Assembly (NCBI GenBank): GCA_016458225.1
Contig: JAEMGR010000028.1
Coordinates: 112,289-176,288 of the forward strand
Length of the DNA stretch: 64,000 bases
Direction: 5' to 3'
Source: Myxococcaceae bacterium JPH2
Lineage (GTDB): Bacteria > Myxococcota > Myxococcia > Myxococcales > Myxococcaceae
The translations under genes were made by a program, and so were the position numbers. This document shows, piece by piece, positions 1-7,725 of this stretch. The notes beneath the pieces were generated by a model. That model did not search any database. It had not been told where the DNA came from and saw only the letters and a list, made by a program, of their open reading frames with translations. Every line of letters begins with the position of its first letter. Within the stretch, counting starts at the first letter, position 1.

Positions 1-1
1 G

Positions 2-697
2 CGGAAGATGGCGCTGCTGCTGGGCCGCGACCCCGGTGTGGAGGTGATTCCCAACGCCGTGGATACCGCGCTGTTCTCTCCCGGGGCGCCGGACCTCGCG
101 CTGCGGGCGCGGTTGGGAATCGCTCCGGACGAGGCGGTGCTCGGCTTCTCCGGCGAGCTGCGCCACAAGAAGGGCCTGCCGTTCCTCCTCTCCGCGCTCA
201 CCGAGGTGCGCCGCGCGCGGCCCGCGTGCCTGCTGGTGATTGGTGAGGTGCGCGCCCGCGACGCCGAGCACCTGGTGGCCTATCGCGCCGAGCACCCCGA
301 GGACGCGGCTCGCATCGTCGTGTCCGGTCGGCTCGACACGCCCGAGGCCATCGCGGCGCACCTGCGGCTGTGTGATGTCTATCTTCAGCCCTCGCTGTGG
401 GAGGGCATGCCCAATGCCTTGCTGGAGGCCATGGCGTGCGAGCGCCCCGTCATCGCCAGCGACGCCGGAGGCATCCCCGAGGCCGTGGACTCCGACCACA
501 ACGGCTTCATCATTCCCAAGGCGCTGCTCAACCACCTGGGGCAGGCGTGTCTGGATGTCTTGGGTTTGCCTCCGGAGCGGCGGGCCGCGCTCGGGGCCGC
601 CGCGCGACGCCGCATCGAGGAGCGTTTTCAGGCCGACGCGGAGGCGGACGTGCTGCGCCGCGTGCTCGCGCGGGCCATGCCGAACGCGTCCTCGTAG
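2..697 (+). CDS. Glycosyltransferase family 4, C-terminal part (5' truncated by window edge)
   Basis: This is the C-terminal GT-B half of a retaining GT4 glycosyltransferase, which would transfer a sugar from a nucleotide-sugar donor to a surface glycan or lipid. Visible signs are a VIPNAVD motif near the start (interdomain region), a Rossmann-like strand ending LGFSGELRHKKG, and the donor-binding segment WEGMPNALLEAMACERPVIA, where the E of LLEAM is the usual nucleotide-contacting residue. The frame is open to the window edge and reads R-K before the first ATG at 8, so the real start probably lies upstream; the open part is about 231 residues against the usual 350-400. Its last 70 bases overlap the 3' end of the opposing glycosyltransferase. 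The acceptor cannot be told. Confidence 0.85.
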   Translation, partial: RKMALLLGRDPGVEVIPNAVDTALFSPGAPDLALRARLGIAPDEAVLGFSGELRHKKGLPFLLSALTEVRRARPACLLVIGEVRARDAEHLVAYRAEHPEDAARIVVSGRLDTPEAIAAHLRLCDVYLQPSLWEGMPNALLEAMACERPVIASDAGGIPEAVDSDHNGFIIPKALLNHLGQACLDVLGLPPERRAALGAAARRRIEERFQADAEADVLRRVLARAMPNASS

Positions 698-1854
698 GTG
701 GCCACCAGCGCCTCCTGCGCACGGCCCCAGGTGAAGTCCCGCTCCACGCGGGCCCGCGCGCTCGTGCTCAGGGCCGCGGCTCGGAGGGGCTCGTCACGCA
801 ATGCGCGCACCGCATCGACGATGGCCTTGGGGGAGCCGGGCTTCACCAACAGGGCCTCGGTGGTGTCCTCGGCCAGCGCGCGCACCACGGGCAGGTCGCT
901 GGCCACCACGGGCGTTCCAGAGGCCATGGCCTCTAGCAGCTTCAGCGGACAGCAGCCCTGCGCGCAGTTGCGGTCGTTCATGGGCAGGGGCACGAGCACG
1001 ACGTCACAGGCGTGGTGCAGCGCCGCCAGCTCGGCTTGGGGCAAGGGCTCGCGCAGCTCCACCGCGCCTTCGAGCAGCAGGTCTCCGCAGCGGTCCAGTA
1101 GCGCGCGGCGTTGGTGTCTTCGCAGCGGGCCCACCAGCGTGAGCACCACGGGGAACTCGCGGCGCAGCAATCGACACGCCTCGATGGCGTGGTGCACGCC
1201 CTGCCAGGCGGACATCGTCCCGCTGTAGAGCAGGCGCACGGGCTGCTCGGGTGGGCGCTCGCGCGGGGGCGCGTGGCGGAACAGGTTCAAGTCCACGCCG
1301 TTGGGAATCACGCGGATCCGCGAGGCGTCCGCGCCCCGTGACTTCAGGTGCTCGGCGGTCACCGCGCTCGGCGTCACCAGGAGGTCCGCGCTCTGGATGC
1401 AGGTGTCCTCCTGCGCCTCCAGCTTGAGCAACAGCTCGCGGTCATCGGCCACGTCCGGGTAGTGGTACTTCAGCTCGATGGACGGCAGCCCGTTCACCTC
1501 GAACACCAGCGCGTCCGTGAGGGCGTCCTTGCGGCGGGCAATCGGATAGCCCTCGAAGATGGAGCGCACGTGCACCACCCGGGCGCGTGGGCGCTCGCGC
1601 CACCAGTCGCCGAGCCGCGCGCGGAAGTTCAGTGCCTGCGCCATCAGGTCTCGGCCCCGCGCCTCCAGGGGGTGATACGTGACGCCAGGGCTCCACGGCA
1701 TGGGGCGCGCGCCGGGCTCCGCGCCGATGGCCAGCAGGTCCACCTGTCCGAACGCGGCGCCCAGCGCCTCGACAAAGGCCTGGATGTGCACCGCCGCGCC
1801 CTTGGGTGAGGGGAAGCGGTCGAACGAGGCGTAGACGATGCCGGAGGTAGACAC
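628..1854 (-). CDS. Glycosyltransferase family 4 (GT-B)
   Basis: A 408-residue cytoplasmic GT-B glycosyltransferase. The N-terminal acceptor domain opens with a strand and a PSPKGAAVH loop typical of GT4 enzymes. The donor domain carries VIPNGVDLNLFR (about residue 185), LLYSGTMSAWQGV, and LLEAMASGTPVVASDLP with the conserved E-x7-type loop. The start is a GTG at the end of a 118-base divergent intergenic region. The last residues are a low-complexity Ser/Ala/Arg tail that lies wholly in the antisense overlap with the preceding glycosyltransferase, suggesting that the stop has drifted into its neighbour. It is probably part of a polysaccharide or LPS locus extending left of the window. The substrate is unknown. 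Confidence 0.88.
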   Translation of the reverse strand: MSTSGIVYASFDRFPSPKGAAVHIQAFVEALGAAFGQVDLLAIGAEPGARPMPWSPGVTYHPLEARGRDLMAQALNFRARLGDWWRERPRARVVHVRSIFEGYPIARRKDALTDALVFEVNGLPSIELKYHYPDVADDRELLLKLEAQEDTCIQSADLLVTPSAVTAEHLKSRGADASRIRVIPNGVDLNLFRHAPPRERPPEQPVRLLYSGTMSAWQGVHHAIEACRLLRREFPVVLTLVGPLRRHQRRALLDRCGDLLLEGAVELREPLPQAELAALHHACDVVLVPLPMNDRNCAQGCCPLKLLEAMASGTPVVASDLPVVRALAEDTTEALLVKPGSPKAIVDAVRALRDEPLRAAALSTSARARVERDFTWGRAQEALVATYEDAFGMARASTRRSTSASASA

Positions 1855-1972
1855 GCGCCCGTGCTACCGCGCCCCGTGTGTTCGAGCAAACGCGAGGGTT
1901 TGACCCATCCCGAGGCCCCTCCTACGCTGTGGGGTCCCGCCCGGTCGGCGGGCCAGAGGGAAGGCTCGAACC

Positions 1973-2866
1973 GTGGCGCTCGATGTCCATCGCTTTCGCG
2001 AGGAGTTGATCTACCGCGCCTCCGCGCCCGCGTCAGAGGTGCTGGAGGACATCGCCGCCATCGAGGCCTTCGACAAGAGCGTCGAGGCGCGACGGAGCAC
2101 GCAGGGCCGGCTCGCGTGGGCCTGTGGTCTGCTGAGCATGGTCGTCATGGCGTGCTTCTTCTTCATCATGCAGGGCGAGTCGCGCGCCGCCTTCGTCATG
2201 TCGCTCGTGTCGGGGCTGGGGCTGCTGGGCATCGCCGTGTACTTCTTCTCCGAGCGCTCGGCGTCGCGGCGCTTCGACTTGAGCGACCGGCGCTACCTGC
2301 TGATTCGCACGATGCTCGACCGGCTGCGGCCGGACCTGGCCCCCGATGAGCCCGTGACGCTGACGCTCGACCTGGCGCCCGTGGATGACCCGAGCAAGCT
2401 GCGCGGCAAGGGGCCTCGCGGTCGCTGGCAGACCGAGGAGTTCCTCGACCCGTGGCTCGACCTGGAGGCGCGGCTGGCGGACGGGACGTACTGGCGGCTG
2501 GGGATGACGGACCGCCTGCGCAAGGCGCGGCGCACGTCCCGCAGCGCCAGCGGGCGCACGAAGGTGAAGACGCGGGAGACGGGCGTGACGCTGGCGGAGG
2601 TCCAGCTGCGCGTGAAGCCCGAGCGCCACCCCGCGCTGGCGGGCCTGGAGCGCGAGGCGCGCGAGTCCGTGCGGCTGCCTCCCGGGGTGGAGCTGGCTCG
2701 ACTTCAGGTGTCCGAGGACCGCCTGCTGATGCGCGCGCGCACGGGGTATGGCGAGTGGGCAGGAGACGTGCCGCAGATCGCGACCATGATGATGCTGAGC
2801 CTCTACCAGGTGCTCAACTACTCCACGTCGCTGCGCAAGCGCGGCGAGACGAGGTCAGCCCGATGA
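1973..2866 (+). CDS. Conserved two-TM membrane protein, first gene of a four-gene operon
   Basis: A 297-residue protein of no family I recognise. It has a soluble N-terminal 45 residues, two adjacent hydrophobic segments (about 48-65 and 71-90) joined by a short loop, and a large polar C-terminal domain of about 200 residues rich in Arg and Glu. Both ends are therefore likely cytoplasmic with a membrane hairpin between. The start is a GTG preceded by a purine-rich GAGGGAAGG. Its stop overlaps the start of the next gene (ATGA at 2863-2866), indicating translational coupling. The three following genes are only a few bases apart, so it is best read as a component of the 1973-4901 operon. Confidence 0.75.
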   Translation: MALDVHRFREELIYRASAPASEVLEDIAAIEAFDKSVEARRSTQGRLAWACGLLSMVVMACFFFIMQGESRAAFVMSLVSGLGLLGIAVYFFSERSASRRFDLSDRRYLLIRTMLDRLRPDLAPDEPVTLTLDLAPVDDPSKLRGKGPRGRWQTEEFLDPWLDLEARLADGTYWRLGMTDRLRKARRTSRSASGRTKVKTRETGVTLAEVQLRVKPERHPALAGLEREARESVRLPPGVELARLQVSEDRLLMRARTGYGEWAGDVPQIATMMMLSLYQVLNYSTSLRKRGETRSAR

Positions 2867-3507
2867 CGCCTCGCATGACCTGGCTCGGTGTGCTGGTGCT
2901 CGTGGGCGCGGTGGCGTGCTCGCGCGGCTCGGCCTCGGACGCGCCGGTTCCTCAGCCTGCCGCTTCGGAAGAAGCGGGGCTTGGAGAGAAGCTCAAGTTC
3001 AAGGACGGCGACGACCGTGAGGTGCTCTCGCTCAAGCCCAAGCCGGACGGGGCCAAGCTCATCGACGGCGAGGGCCGCGAGGTCGCGCGCTACAAGTGGA
3101 AGGGCTCGGACCTGGAAGTGTCTGGCCCCGACGACGCGGTGCTCGCCCGCGTCTCTCGCGAGGGCGACGGGTTCGCGGTGCGCGAGGCGCGCTCCGGTCC
3201 GGTGCGCTTCTCCCTCGTGCGAGACGGCGCGGGCTGGCGGCTCCTGGATGGCGCGGGTGCGCCGCGCTACGCGGTGGTCGCTGAGGGCGCGGGCTTCCGC
3301 GTGAGCGAGCCCTCCGGTGAGGAGCGCCTCCGCGTGCACGTGCGCGAAGGCAAGGTGTCCCTGCGCGAGCCGTCGGGGCGCACGCGCTTCGCGACGAAGT
3401 CTCCTGTGCGTCCCGTGGCGGTCGCCTGCCTCGGCTTCGAGTCCCTGGACCTCCCGCTGCGGGGAGCCCTTCTCTTCCTTCTTCAGGACCCGGCGTCCTC
3501 GCGCTGA
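2863..3507 (+). CDS. Putative lipoprotein with repetitive beta-strand body
   Basis: A 214-residue predicted lipoprotein. The first 20 residues form a signal peptide ending VGAVAC, a plausible but not perfect lipobox. The body consists of short strands repeating the pattern (K/R)-x-x-G-E-x-R-x-x-x-Y/F (for example DGEGREVARYKWKG and EPSGEERLRVHVREG), which suggests a small beta-solenoid or propeller-like fold. I chose the ATG at 2863 because it overlaps the preceding stop as ATGA and starts exactly at the signal peptide; the much longer open frame upstream is a shadow of the previous gene. Function is unknown; its position suggests it works with the membrane protein encoded just before. Confidence 0.75.
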   Translation: MTPRMTWLGVLVLVGAVACSRGSASDAPVPQPAASEEAGLGEKLKFKDGDDREVLSLKPKPDGAKLIDGEGREVARYKWKGSDLEVSGPDDAVLARVSREGDGFAVREARSGPVRFSLVRDGAGWRLLDGAGAPRYAVVAEGAGFRVSEPSGEERLRVHVREGKVSLREPSGRTRFATKSPVRPVAVACLGFESLDLPLRGALLFLLQDPASSR

Positions 3508-3515
3508 TCCGCCCC

Positions 3516-3881
3516 ATGCCCTCTTCCTTCGAATTTCTTGGCCAGTGCATGGAGACCGCCGGGTTCCTCTTCTCCCGGCCCTGCTCCCGCGATGCGGTCG
3601 AGCAATGCACGTACTGCCAGAAGGCCATCTGCATGGCGCACGCGCGCCCGCGCGAGACGGGGACGCTGTGCACGTCCTGCGCGCGGCTCATGCCCGTGTC
3701 TCCCGGCGACGGGAGCAGCATGGACGACCCGAGCTACTACTACGACAGCTACGGCTACTACGGCTCCAGCTCCTGGGGGCACGGCTCGTCGAGAGATCCG
3801 CACGACTTCACCGAGGCGGATGGCGAGAGCCTTCGCCAAGAGGACGACGCCTCCTTCGAGGAGGACATGGGCGGGAGCTGA
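3516..3881 (+). CDS. Small zinc-finger-like conserved protein
   Basis: A 121-residue cytoplasmic protein. Residues 20-55 hold a CTYCQKAICMAHA ... CTSC arrangement, that is Cys-x2-Cys, Cys, His and a second Cys-x2-Cys, fitting a small B-box-like zinc-binding module. The middle is a Tyr/Ser/Gly-rich linker (about 70-88) and the C-terminus is very acidic. It starts 8 bases after the previous gene and ends 3 bases before the next, so it belongs to the same operon. There is no enzyme motif; it may be an adaptor that binds partner proteins. Confidence 0.7.
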   Translation: MPSSFEFLGQCMETAGFLFSRPCSRDAVEQCTYCQKAICMAHARPRETGTLCTSCARLMPVSPGDGSSMDDPSYYYDSYGYYGSSSWGHGSSRDPHDFTEADGESLRQEDDASFEEDMGGS

Positions 3882-3884
3882 CGC

Positions 3885-4901
3885 GTGGGCGCGTCGCGCT
3901 GGCTCATCTATGCGCTGGGCGGTGGGTTGGGGCACCTGACCCGAGCCTCCGCGCTCGCCCGCGTGGCCGCGCGCCGTGGGCACCTCGTGTCGCTGGTGAC
4001 CAACAGCCCCTTCGCGCCGGGCCTGCCCTTGGAGCCTCTGCTCGGGCCCGGGGTCGCGGTGCATCGGCTGGACGCCTCGTGGGACAAGCCCGCGGTGGTG
4101 GCGGAGGTGGCGCGGCTGTGGACCTCCGCGCCGTGGGATGTGCTCGTGGTGGACACCTTTCCCCGTGGACTCGCGGGGGAGTTGCCGCCGCTGCTCGCCG
4201 CGACGCGAGCGCTCCCGGTGCTGGTGCATCGCGATCTGAATCCCGAGTACGTCGCTCGCTTCCAGTTGGCGCAGGCGGTGGATGCGTTCGCGCTGCTCCT
4301 CGTCCCAGGTGAGCCCGCGCCGTTCGCCGCGCATCCGCGCGCGGTGCGCACCGCGCCCTGGTTGTTGCTGGAGCGCGAGGCCTTGCTGTCGCGCGAGGAC
4401 GCTCGGCGCGAGCTGGGCGCGGGTGATGACTCACGGCCCCTGGTGGTGGTGGCGGGCTGCGGTCGCGCGGAGGAGGTGGAGGAGATGGGGCGGATCGCGA
4501 CGCGGCTCGAGGAGGGGTTGGGCGCTCAGGCTCGGGTGCGGTGGGTGGTGCCACCAGGCTTCACGTCGCCGGACTTCACGTCGCCGGGCGCGGCCCTGCC
4601 GGTGTGGCCGCTGCTGGCGAGGCTGCCGGGCGTGGACGTGCTGGTGGGGGCGGGGGGCTACAACACGGTGCGGGAGGCGCGGGCCACGGGGACGCCGTTG
4701 GTCGCGCTCGCGCGTCCTCGGCGCTACGACCGGCAGGCCATGCGTCTGCGGCCGGAGGAGCGGGTGGCGGACGCCGAGGCGGTGTTGGCCCGGGTCCAGG
4801 AGCTGCTGCCACCTCGCCCGCATCTCCCGGCGGAAGCGGACGCCTTCCGGGGCGCCCACGCCGCCGTGGAGCACATCGAGCGCGCGCTGCTCAGTGCTTG
4901 A
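3885..4901 (+). CDS. MurG-like GT-B glycosyltransferase
   Basis: A 338-residue protein with a GT-B layout. The N-terminal GGGLGHLTRASALA is the glycine-rich acceptor-side loop seen in MurG and UDP-glycosyltransferase relatives, and the C-terminal domain holds VDVLVGAGGYNTVREARATGTPLVALARP, where the GGYNT-x-E segment is the usual nucleotide-sugar loop. It starts with GTG 3 bases after the zinc-finger gene and is the last gene of the operon. Its 3' end overlaps the opposing gene by 11 bases. It lacks a signal peptide. The acceptor and donor are unknown; MurG itself is excluded because there is no mur context and the donor-domain sequence is divergent. Confidence 0.75.
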   Translation: MGASRWLIYALGGGLGHLTRASALARVAARRGHLVSLVTNSPFAPGLPLEPLLGPGVAVHRLDASWDKPAVVAEVARLWTSAPWDVLVVDTFPRGLAGELPPLLAATRALPVLVHRDLNPEYVARFQLAQAVDAFALLLVPGEPAPFAAHPRAVRTAPWLLLEREALLSREDARRELGAGDDSRPLVVVAGCGRAEEVEEMGRIATRLEEGLGAQARVRWVVPPGFTSPDFTSPGAALPVWPLLARLPGVDVLVGAGGYNTVREARATGTPLVALARPRRYDRQAMRLRPEERVADAEAVLARVQELLPPRPHLPAEADAFRGAHAAVEHIERALLSA

Positions 4902-5274
4902 AGCCCTGGTGTCCCGCGGCCGGCTCCATGCCGTGGGCCATGATGAAGTGGTAGATGACCTGCGGGTCTTCCTTGGGGCCGCCGAACAGCTCGACGAGGA
5001 AGTGTCCCTCGCTGCCCGTCTCCGGGTCCGTGCTGAGGGTGACCTCGGTGACCTCGCGCCCCGCCATCACCATCTCCGCCACCAAGGACTTGCCCTTGAG
5101 GACCTGCACCACGTGCTGGCGATCCTCCTCCATCAGCACCCAGTGGAAGTCATCGTGGTCGAACAACGTGGTGTCCGCGGAGCCACACCGGAGGATGCAG
5201 TTGGTGTGCTCCTGGAGCCAGCGCCAGAAGGCGTCGAAGTTCAGGGTCCGGGTGGGTTGCGAAAGCGTGTCCAT
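4891..5274 (-). CDS. Conserved hypothetical protein, acidic, about 127 residues
   Basis: A compact soluble protein beginning MDTLSQPTRTL. The sequence alternates strands and helices (FDAFWRWLQEH, FHWVLMEED, HFLVELFGG), reminiscent of small single-domain folds such as type III chaperone-like or YbjN-like proteins, but no signature is clear. I preferred the ATG at 5274 over an in-frame ATG nine codons upstream because the latter adds only a non-conserved-looking extension. It is convergent with the upstream operon and overlaps it by 11 bases. No function is assigned. Confidence 0.6.
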   Translation of the reverse strand: MDTLSQPTRTLNFDAFWRWLQEHTNCILRCGSADTTLFDHDDFHWVLMEEDRQHVVQVLKGKSLVAEMVMAGREVTEVTLSTDPETGSEGHFLVELFGGPKEDPQVIYHFIMAHGMEPAAGHQGFKH

Positions 5275-5534
5275 GGTGACCTCGCGCGCGCCCGAGTGCA
5301 CTGTGCTCTCCGGGCCACGTCCGCCCTGACTAGCACGGCCGGGGCACTCGCGGGGCGGGCACTTCCCTGCTCACCCGCCCTCGGACCCGCGGGCTGACGG
5401 GCGCCGTGAATCCCCCACCCCCAGAGGGTGTTGCTCGATGCGGGACGAGGGCACCCCCCTCGGGAGGATTCCAGGGTGGACCCGAGGACGCGCGAAGGAC
5501 CCGCGAGGACGGTTACATCACCCCAGGAGGTTGC

Positions 5535-7004
5535 ATGAGCCTGCGTGCCTTCTTCTCCGTGACGCTCGGCGCGCTGGCGGTCATCACGCTGCTGGCCGCC
5601 GCCTCGCTCGTCGGGTTGACGACGGTGCTGGCGCGCACGGCCGGCACGCTCGGCGACTCTCTGGAGGGCGTGCGGCTGGCCGAGGAGCTGGAGGTGGACC
5701 TGCTCTCCCACGCGCGGATGAGCAGCACGCCCGCCGCGCGGGACCCGAGCGAGGGAGCGGAGCGCGGCCGCTCGCTGCAAGAGCTGGAGGCAGGGTTCCC
5801 GCGGCAGCTCGCTGGCCTGGCCGCGACCGCGACCACCCAGGCGGAGCGGCACCTCCTGGACGAAGTGGGCGTGCACATCGACGCGTACCTGGCCGCCCAG
5901 CGCGCGCCGCACCTGCAATCGCCCAAGGGAGACCCTCGCGTGGAGCCCTCGCTGGACTCCGCGCTGGAGTCGCTGGAGCGGTTGATCCAACTCAACGTGA
6001 ACGAGGCGCAGGCCGCGCGTGAGCGCGCCGCGCGATGGGACGAAACGGCCAACGTCGCGGGCCTGGGCCTGAGCGCGCTGATGCTGGCGTCGCTGGTGGG
6101 CGTCATCTTCTGGCTGCGTCGCTTCGCGCTGCGCCCCGTGGCGGACATCAGCCACGCCATCCGGCGCTTCAGCTCCGACCGCAAGAACACCCGCGCGCCG
6201 GAGTCCGGCCCCACCGAGCTGCGCGAGATGGCGCGCACGTTCAACGAGATGGCCAACCACCTGACGCACCAGCAGGAGCAGCAGCTCGCGTTCCTCGCGG
6301 GCGTGGCCCATGAGCTGCGCAATCCGTTGTCCGCGCTCAAGTTGTCCACCGCCATCGCGGATCCAGGCCGTGCCTCGCTGACGCCCGAGCGGATGCAGCG
6401 CACGCTGGCCCTGGTGCGCCGACAGGTGGCGCGGTTGGACCGGATGGTGGGGGACCTGCTGGACGCCACGCGCATCGAGGCGGGCCGGCTGGAGCTTCAA
6501 CCCGAAGTGCGCGACGCGCGCGAGCTGGCGCGGGCCGTGGTGGAGCTGTACCAGTCCGGAGACCCAGGCCATGTGCTGCGCCTGTCGGTGTCGGACGCCC
6601 CCGTGCTCGTGCGCGCGGATCCCTCCCGACTGGAGCAGGTGCTGCACAACCTGGTGAGTAACGCGCTGAAGTATTCGCCCTCGGGAAGCCGGGTGGAGGT
6701 CTCCGTGCTGGGGCAGGGCGAGGAGGCCATCCTCGCGGTGGCGGACCAGGGCATCGGCATCTCCGCCGAAGAGATGCGCCAGCTCTTCACGCCCTTCCAG
6801 CGCACCGGCAATGCCCGCCAGCGCGCTCCGGGCGTGGGGTTGGGGCTGTCCGTGGCCCGTCGCATCGTCGAGGCGCACGGCGGGCGCATCGAAGTGCAGA
6901 GCGAGCCCGGCCAGGGCTCCACGTTCCGTGTCCACCTGGCGCTCCTGTCCTCTACCGAGGCCTGTTCGCCGAGGACGGACGCGCCCCCTGTTCCCGTGCA
7001 CTGA
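5535..7004 (+). CDS. Membrane sensor histidine kinase (HAMP-HisKA-HATPase)
   Basis: A 489-residue inner-membrane sensor kinase. TM1 spans about residues 7-30, a periplasmic sensor region of about 130 residues follows, and TM2 lies at about 170-195, then a HAMP linker. The dimerisation domain holds the phosphoacceptor His259 in VAHELRNPLSALK. The ATPase domain shows the N box (HNLVSNALKYSP), G1 box (VADQGIGIS), F box (LFTPFQR) and G2 box (GVGLGLSVARRI). The start is the ATG at 5535, preceded by CAGGAGG; the longer upstream frame has no comparable site. No response regulator is adjacent, so it is an orphan kinase with an unknown partner and an unknown signal. It phosphorylates itself on His259 and passes the phosphate to a receiver. 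Confidence 0.92.
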   Translation: MSLRAFFSVTLGALAVITLLAAASLVGLTTVLARTAGTLGDSLEGVRLAEELEVDLLSHARMSSTPAARDPSEGAERGRSLQELEAGFPRQLAGLAATATTQAERHLLDEVGVHIDAYLAAQRAPHLQSPKGDPRVEPSLDSALESLERLIQLNVNEAQAARERAARWDETANVAGLGLSALMLASLVGVIFWLRRFALRPVADISHAIRRFSSDRKNTRAPESGPTELREMARTFNEMANHLTHQQEQQLAFLAGVAHELRNPLSALKLSTAIADPGRASLTPERMQRTLALVRRQVARLDRMVGDLLDATRIEAGRLELQPEVRDARELARAVVELYQSGDPGHVLRLSVSDAPVLVRADPSRLEQVLHNLVSNALKYSPSGSRVEVSVLGQGEEAILAVADQGIGISAEEMRQLFTPFQRTGNARQRAPGVGLGLSVARRIVEAHGGRIEVQSEPGQGSTFRVHLALLSSTEACSPRTDAPPVPVH

Positions 7005-7104
7005 CGGGGGAATCGTTGCGTGTCGCGCGGAGGGGCCTCGGGAGGGGTGCGTCCGGGCGTCCGCCGGCATACCTTGCGGCCACACCGACTGGAGAGCCGC
7101 CTGG

Positions 7105-7701
7105 ATGATGATGACCCTGCGCCGAGTCATGCCGCTGGCCGCCGTGCTGGCCCTGGGCGGCTGTGCTGGAGCCTCGAAGTCCGCGCCCTCCGCCGAGGTG
7201 CACGCCCCGCCCGCCGCCTCCGTCATCCAGTCGCACGAGGGCGGCTTCTCCGTGGCCTTTCCGGCGCCTCCCGCCGAGGAGCGGCGCACGCAGAGCACCG
7301 AGGTGGGCGAGGTGACGCTGCACACGTTCATCGCCTCGCGGCCCGACGCGGACTCGGCCTACTACGTCTCGTACACGGACTTCCCGCCTGGCGCGGTGTC
7401 GCAGGCGGATCCGCGTGACGTGGTGTCGCGAGCCAGCCACGGCGCGCTGGAGGCGCTGGGGGCGCAGGACATCTCCGCGCACCCGCTCACCATGGAGGGA
7501 GGCTTCCCCGGCCAGGAAGTGGGAGGTCGCGCGGGCGCGCGCCGGCTGCGCGGTCGCTTCTTCATGGTGGGCACGCGCCTGTATCAGCAGCTCCTGCTGC
7601 ACCCCGAGGGACGACCGCCCTCGGATGCGGACAGCTTCTTCGAGTCGTTCAAGCTCGACCCGCGCGTCGCCGCCGAGCTGTCCCGCAATCGCGGCTCGTG
7701 A
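7105..7701 (+). CDS. Putative lipoprotein
   Basis: A 198-residue lipoprotein starting with three consecutive ATG codons (7105, 7108, 7111); all give the same signal peptide ending in LALGGC, a clear lipobox. The mature part contains the pattern GGFSVAFPAPPAEER and a later FFMVGTRLYQQLLLHPEG, resembling the small alpha/beta domains of secreted lipoproteins found in many proteobacteria, where the protein binds or monitors an envelope component. It is not coupled to the histidine kinase (100 bases apart), though both point the same way. No catalytic residues are recognised. Confidence 0.75.
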   Translation: MMMTLRRVMPLAAVLALGGCAGASKSAPSAEVHAPPAASVIQSHEGGFSVAFPAPPAEERRTQSTEVGEVTLHTFIASRPDADSAYYVSYTDFPPGAVSQADPRDVVSRASHGALEALGAQDISAHPLTMEGGFPGQEVGGRAGARRLRGRFFMVGTRLYQQLLLHPEGRPPSDADSFFESFKLDPRVAAELSRNRGS

Positions 7702-7725
7702 GCCGCGCGCCCCCCACGCGCACCC

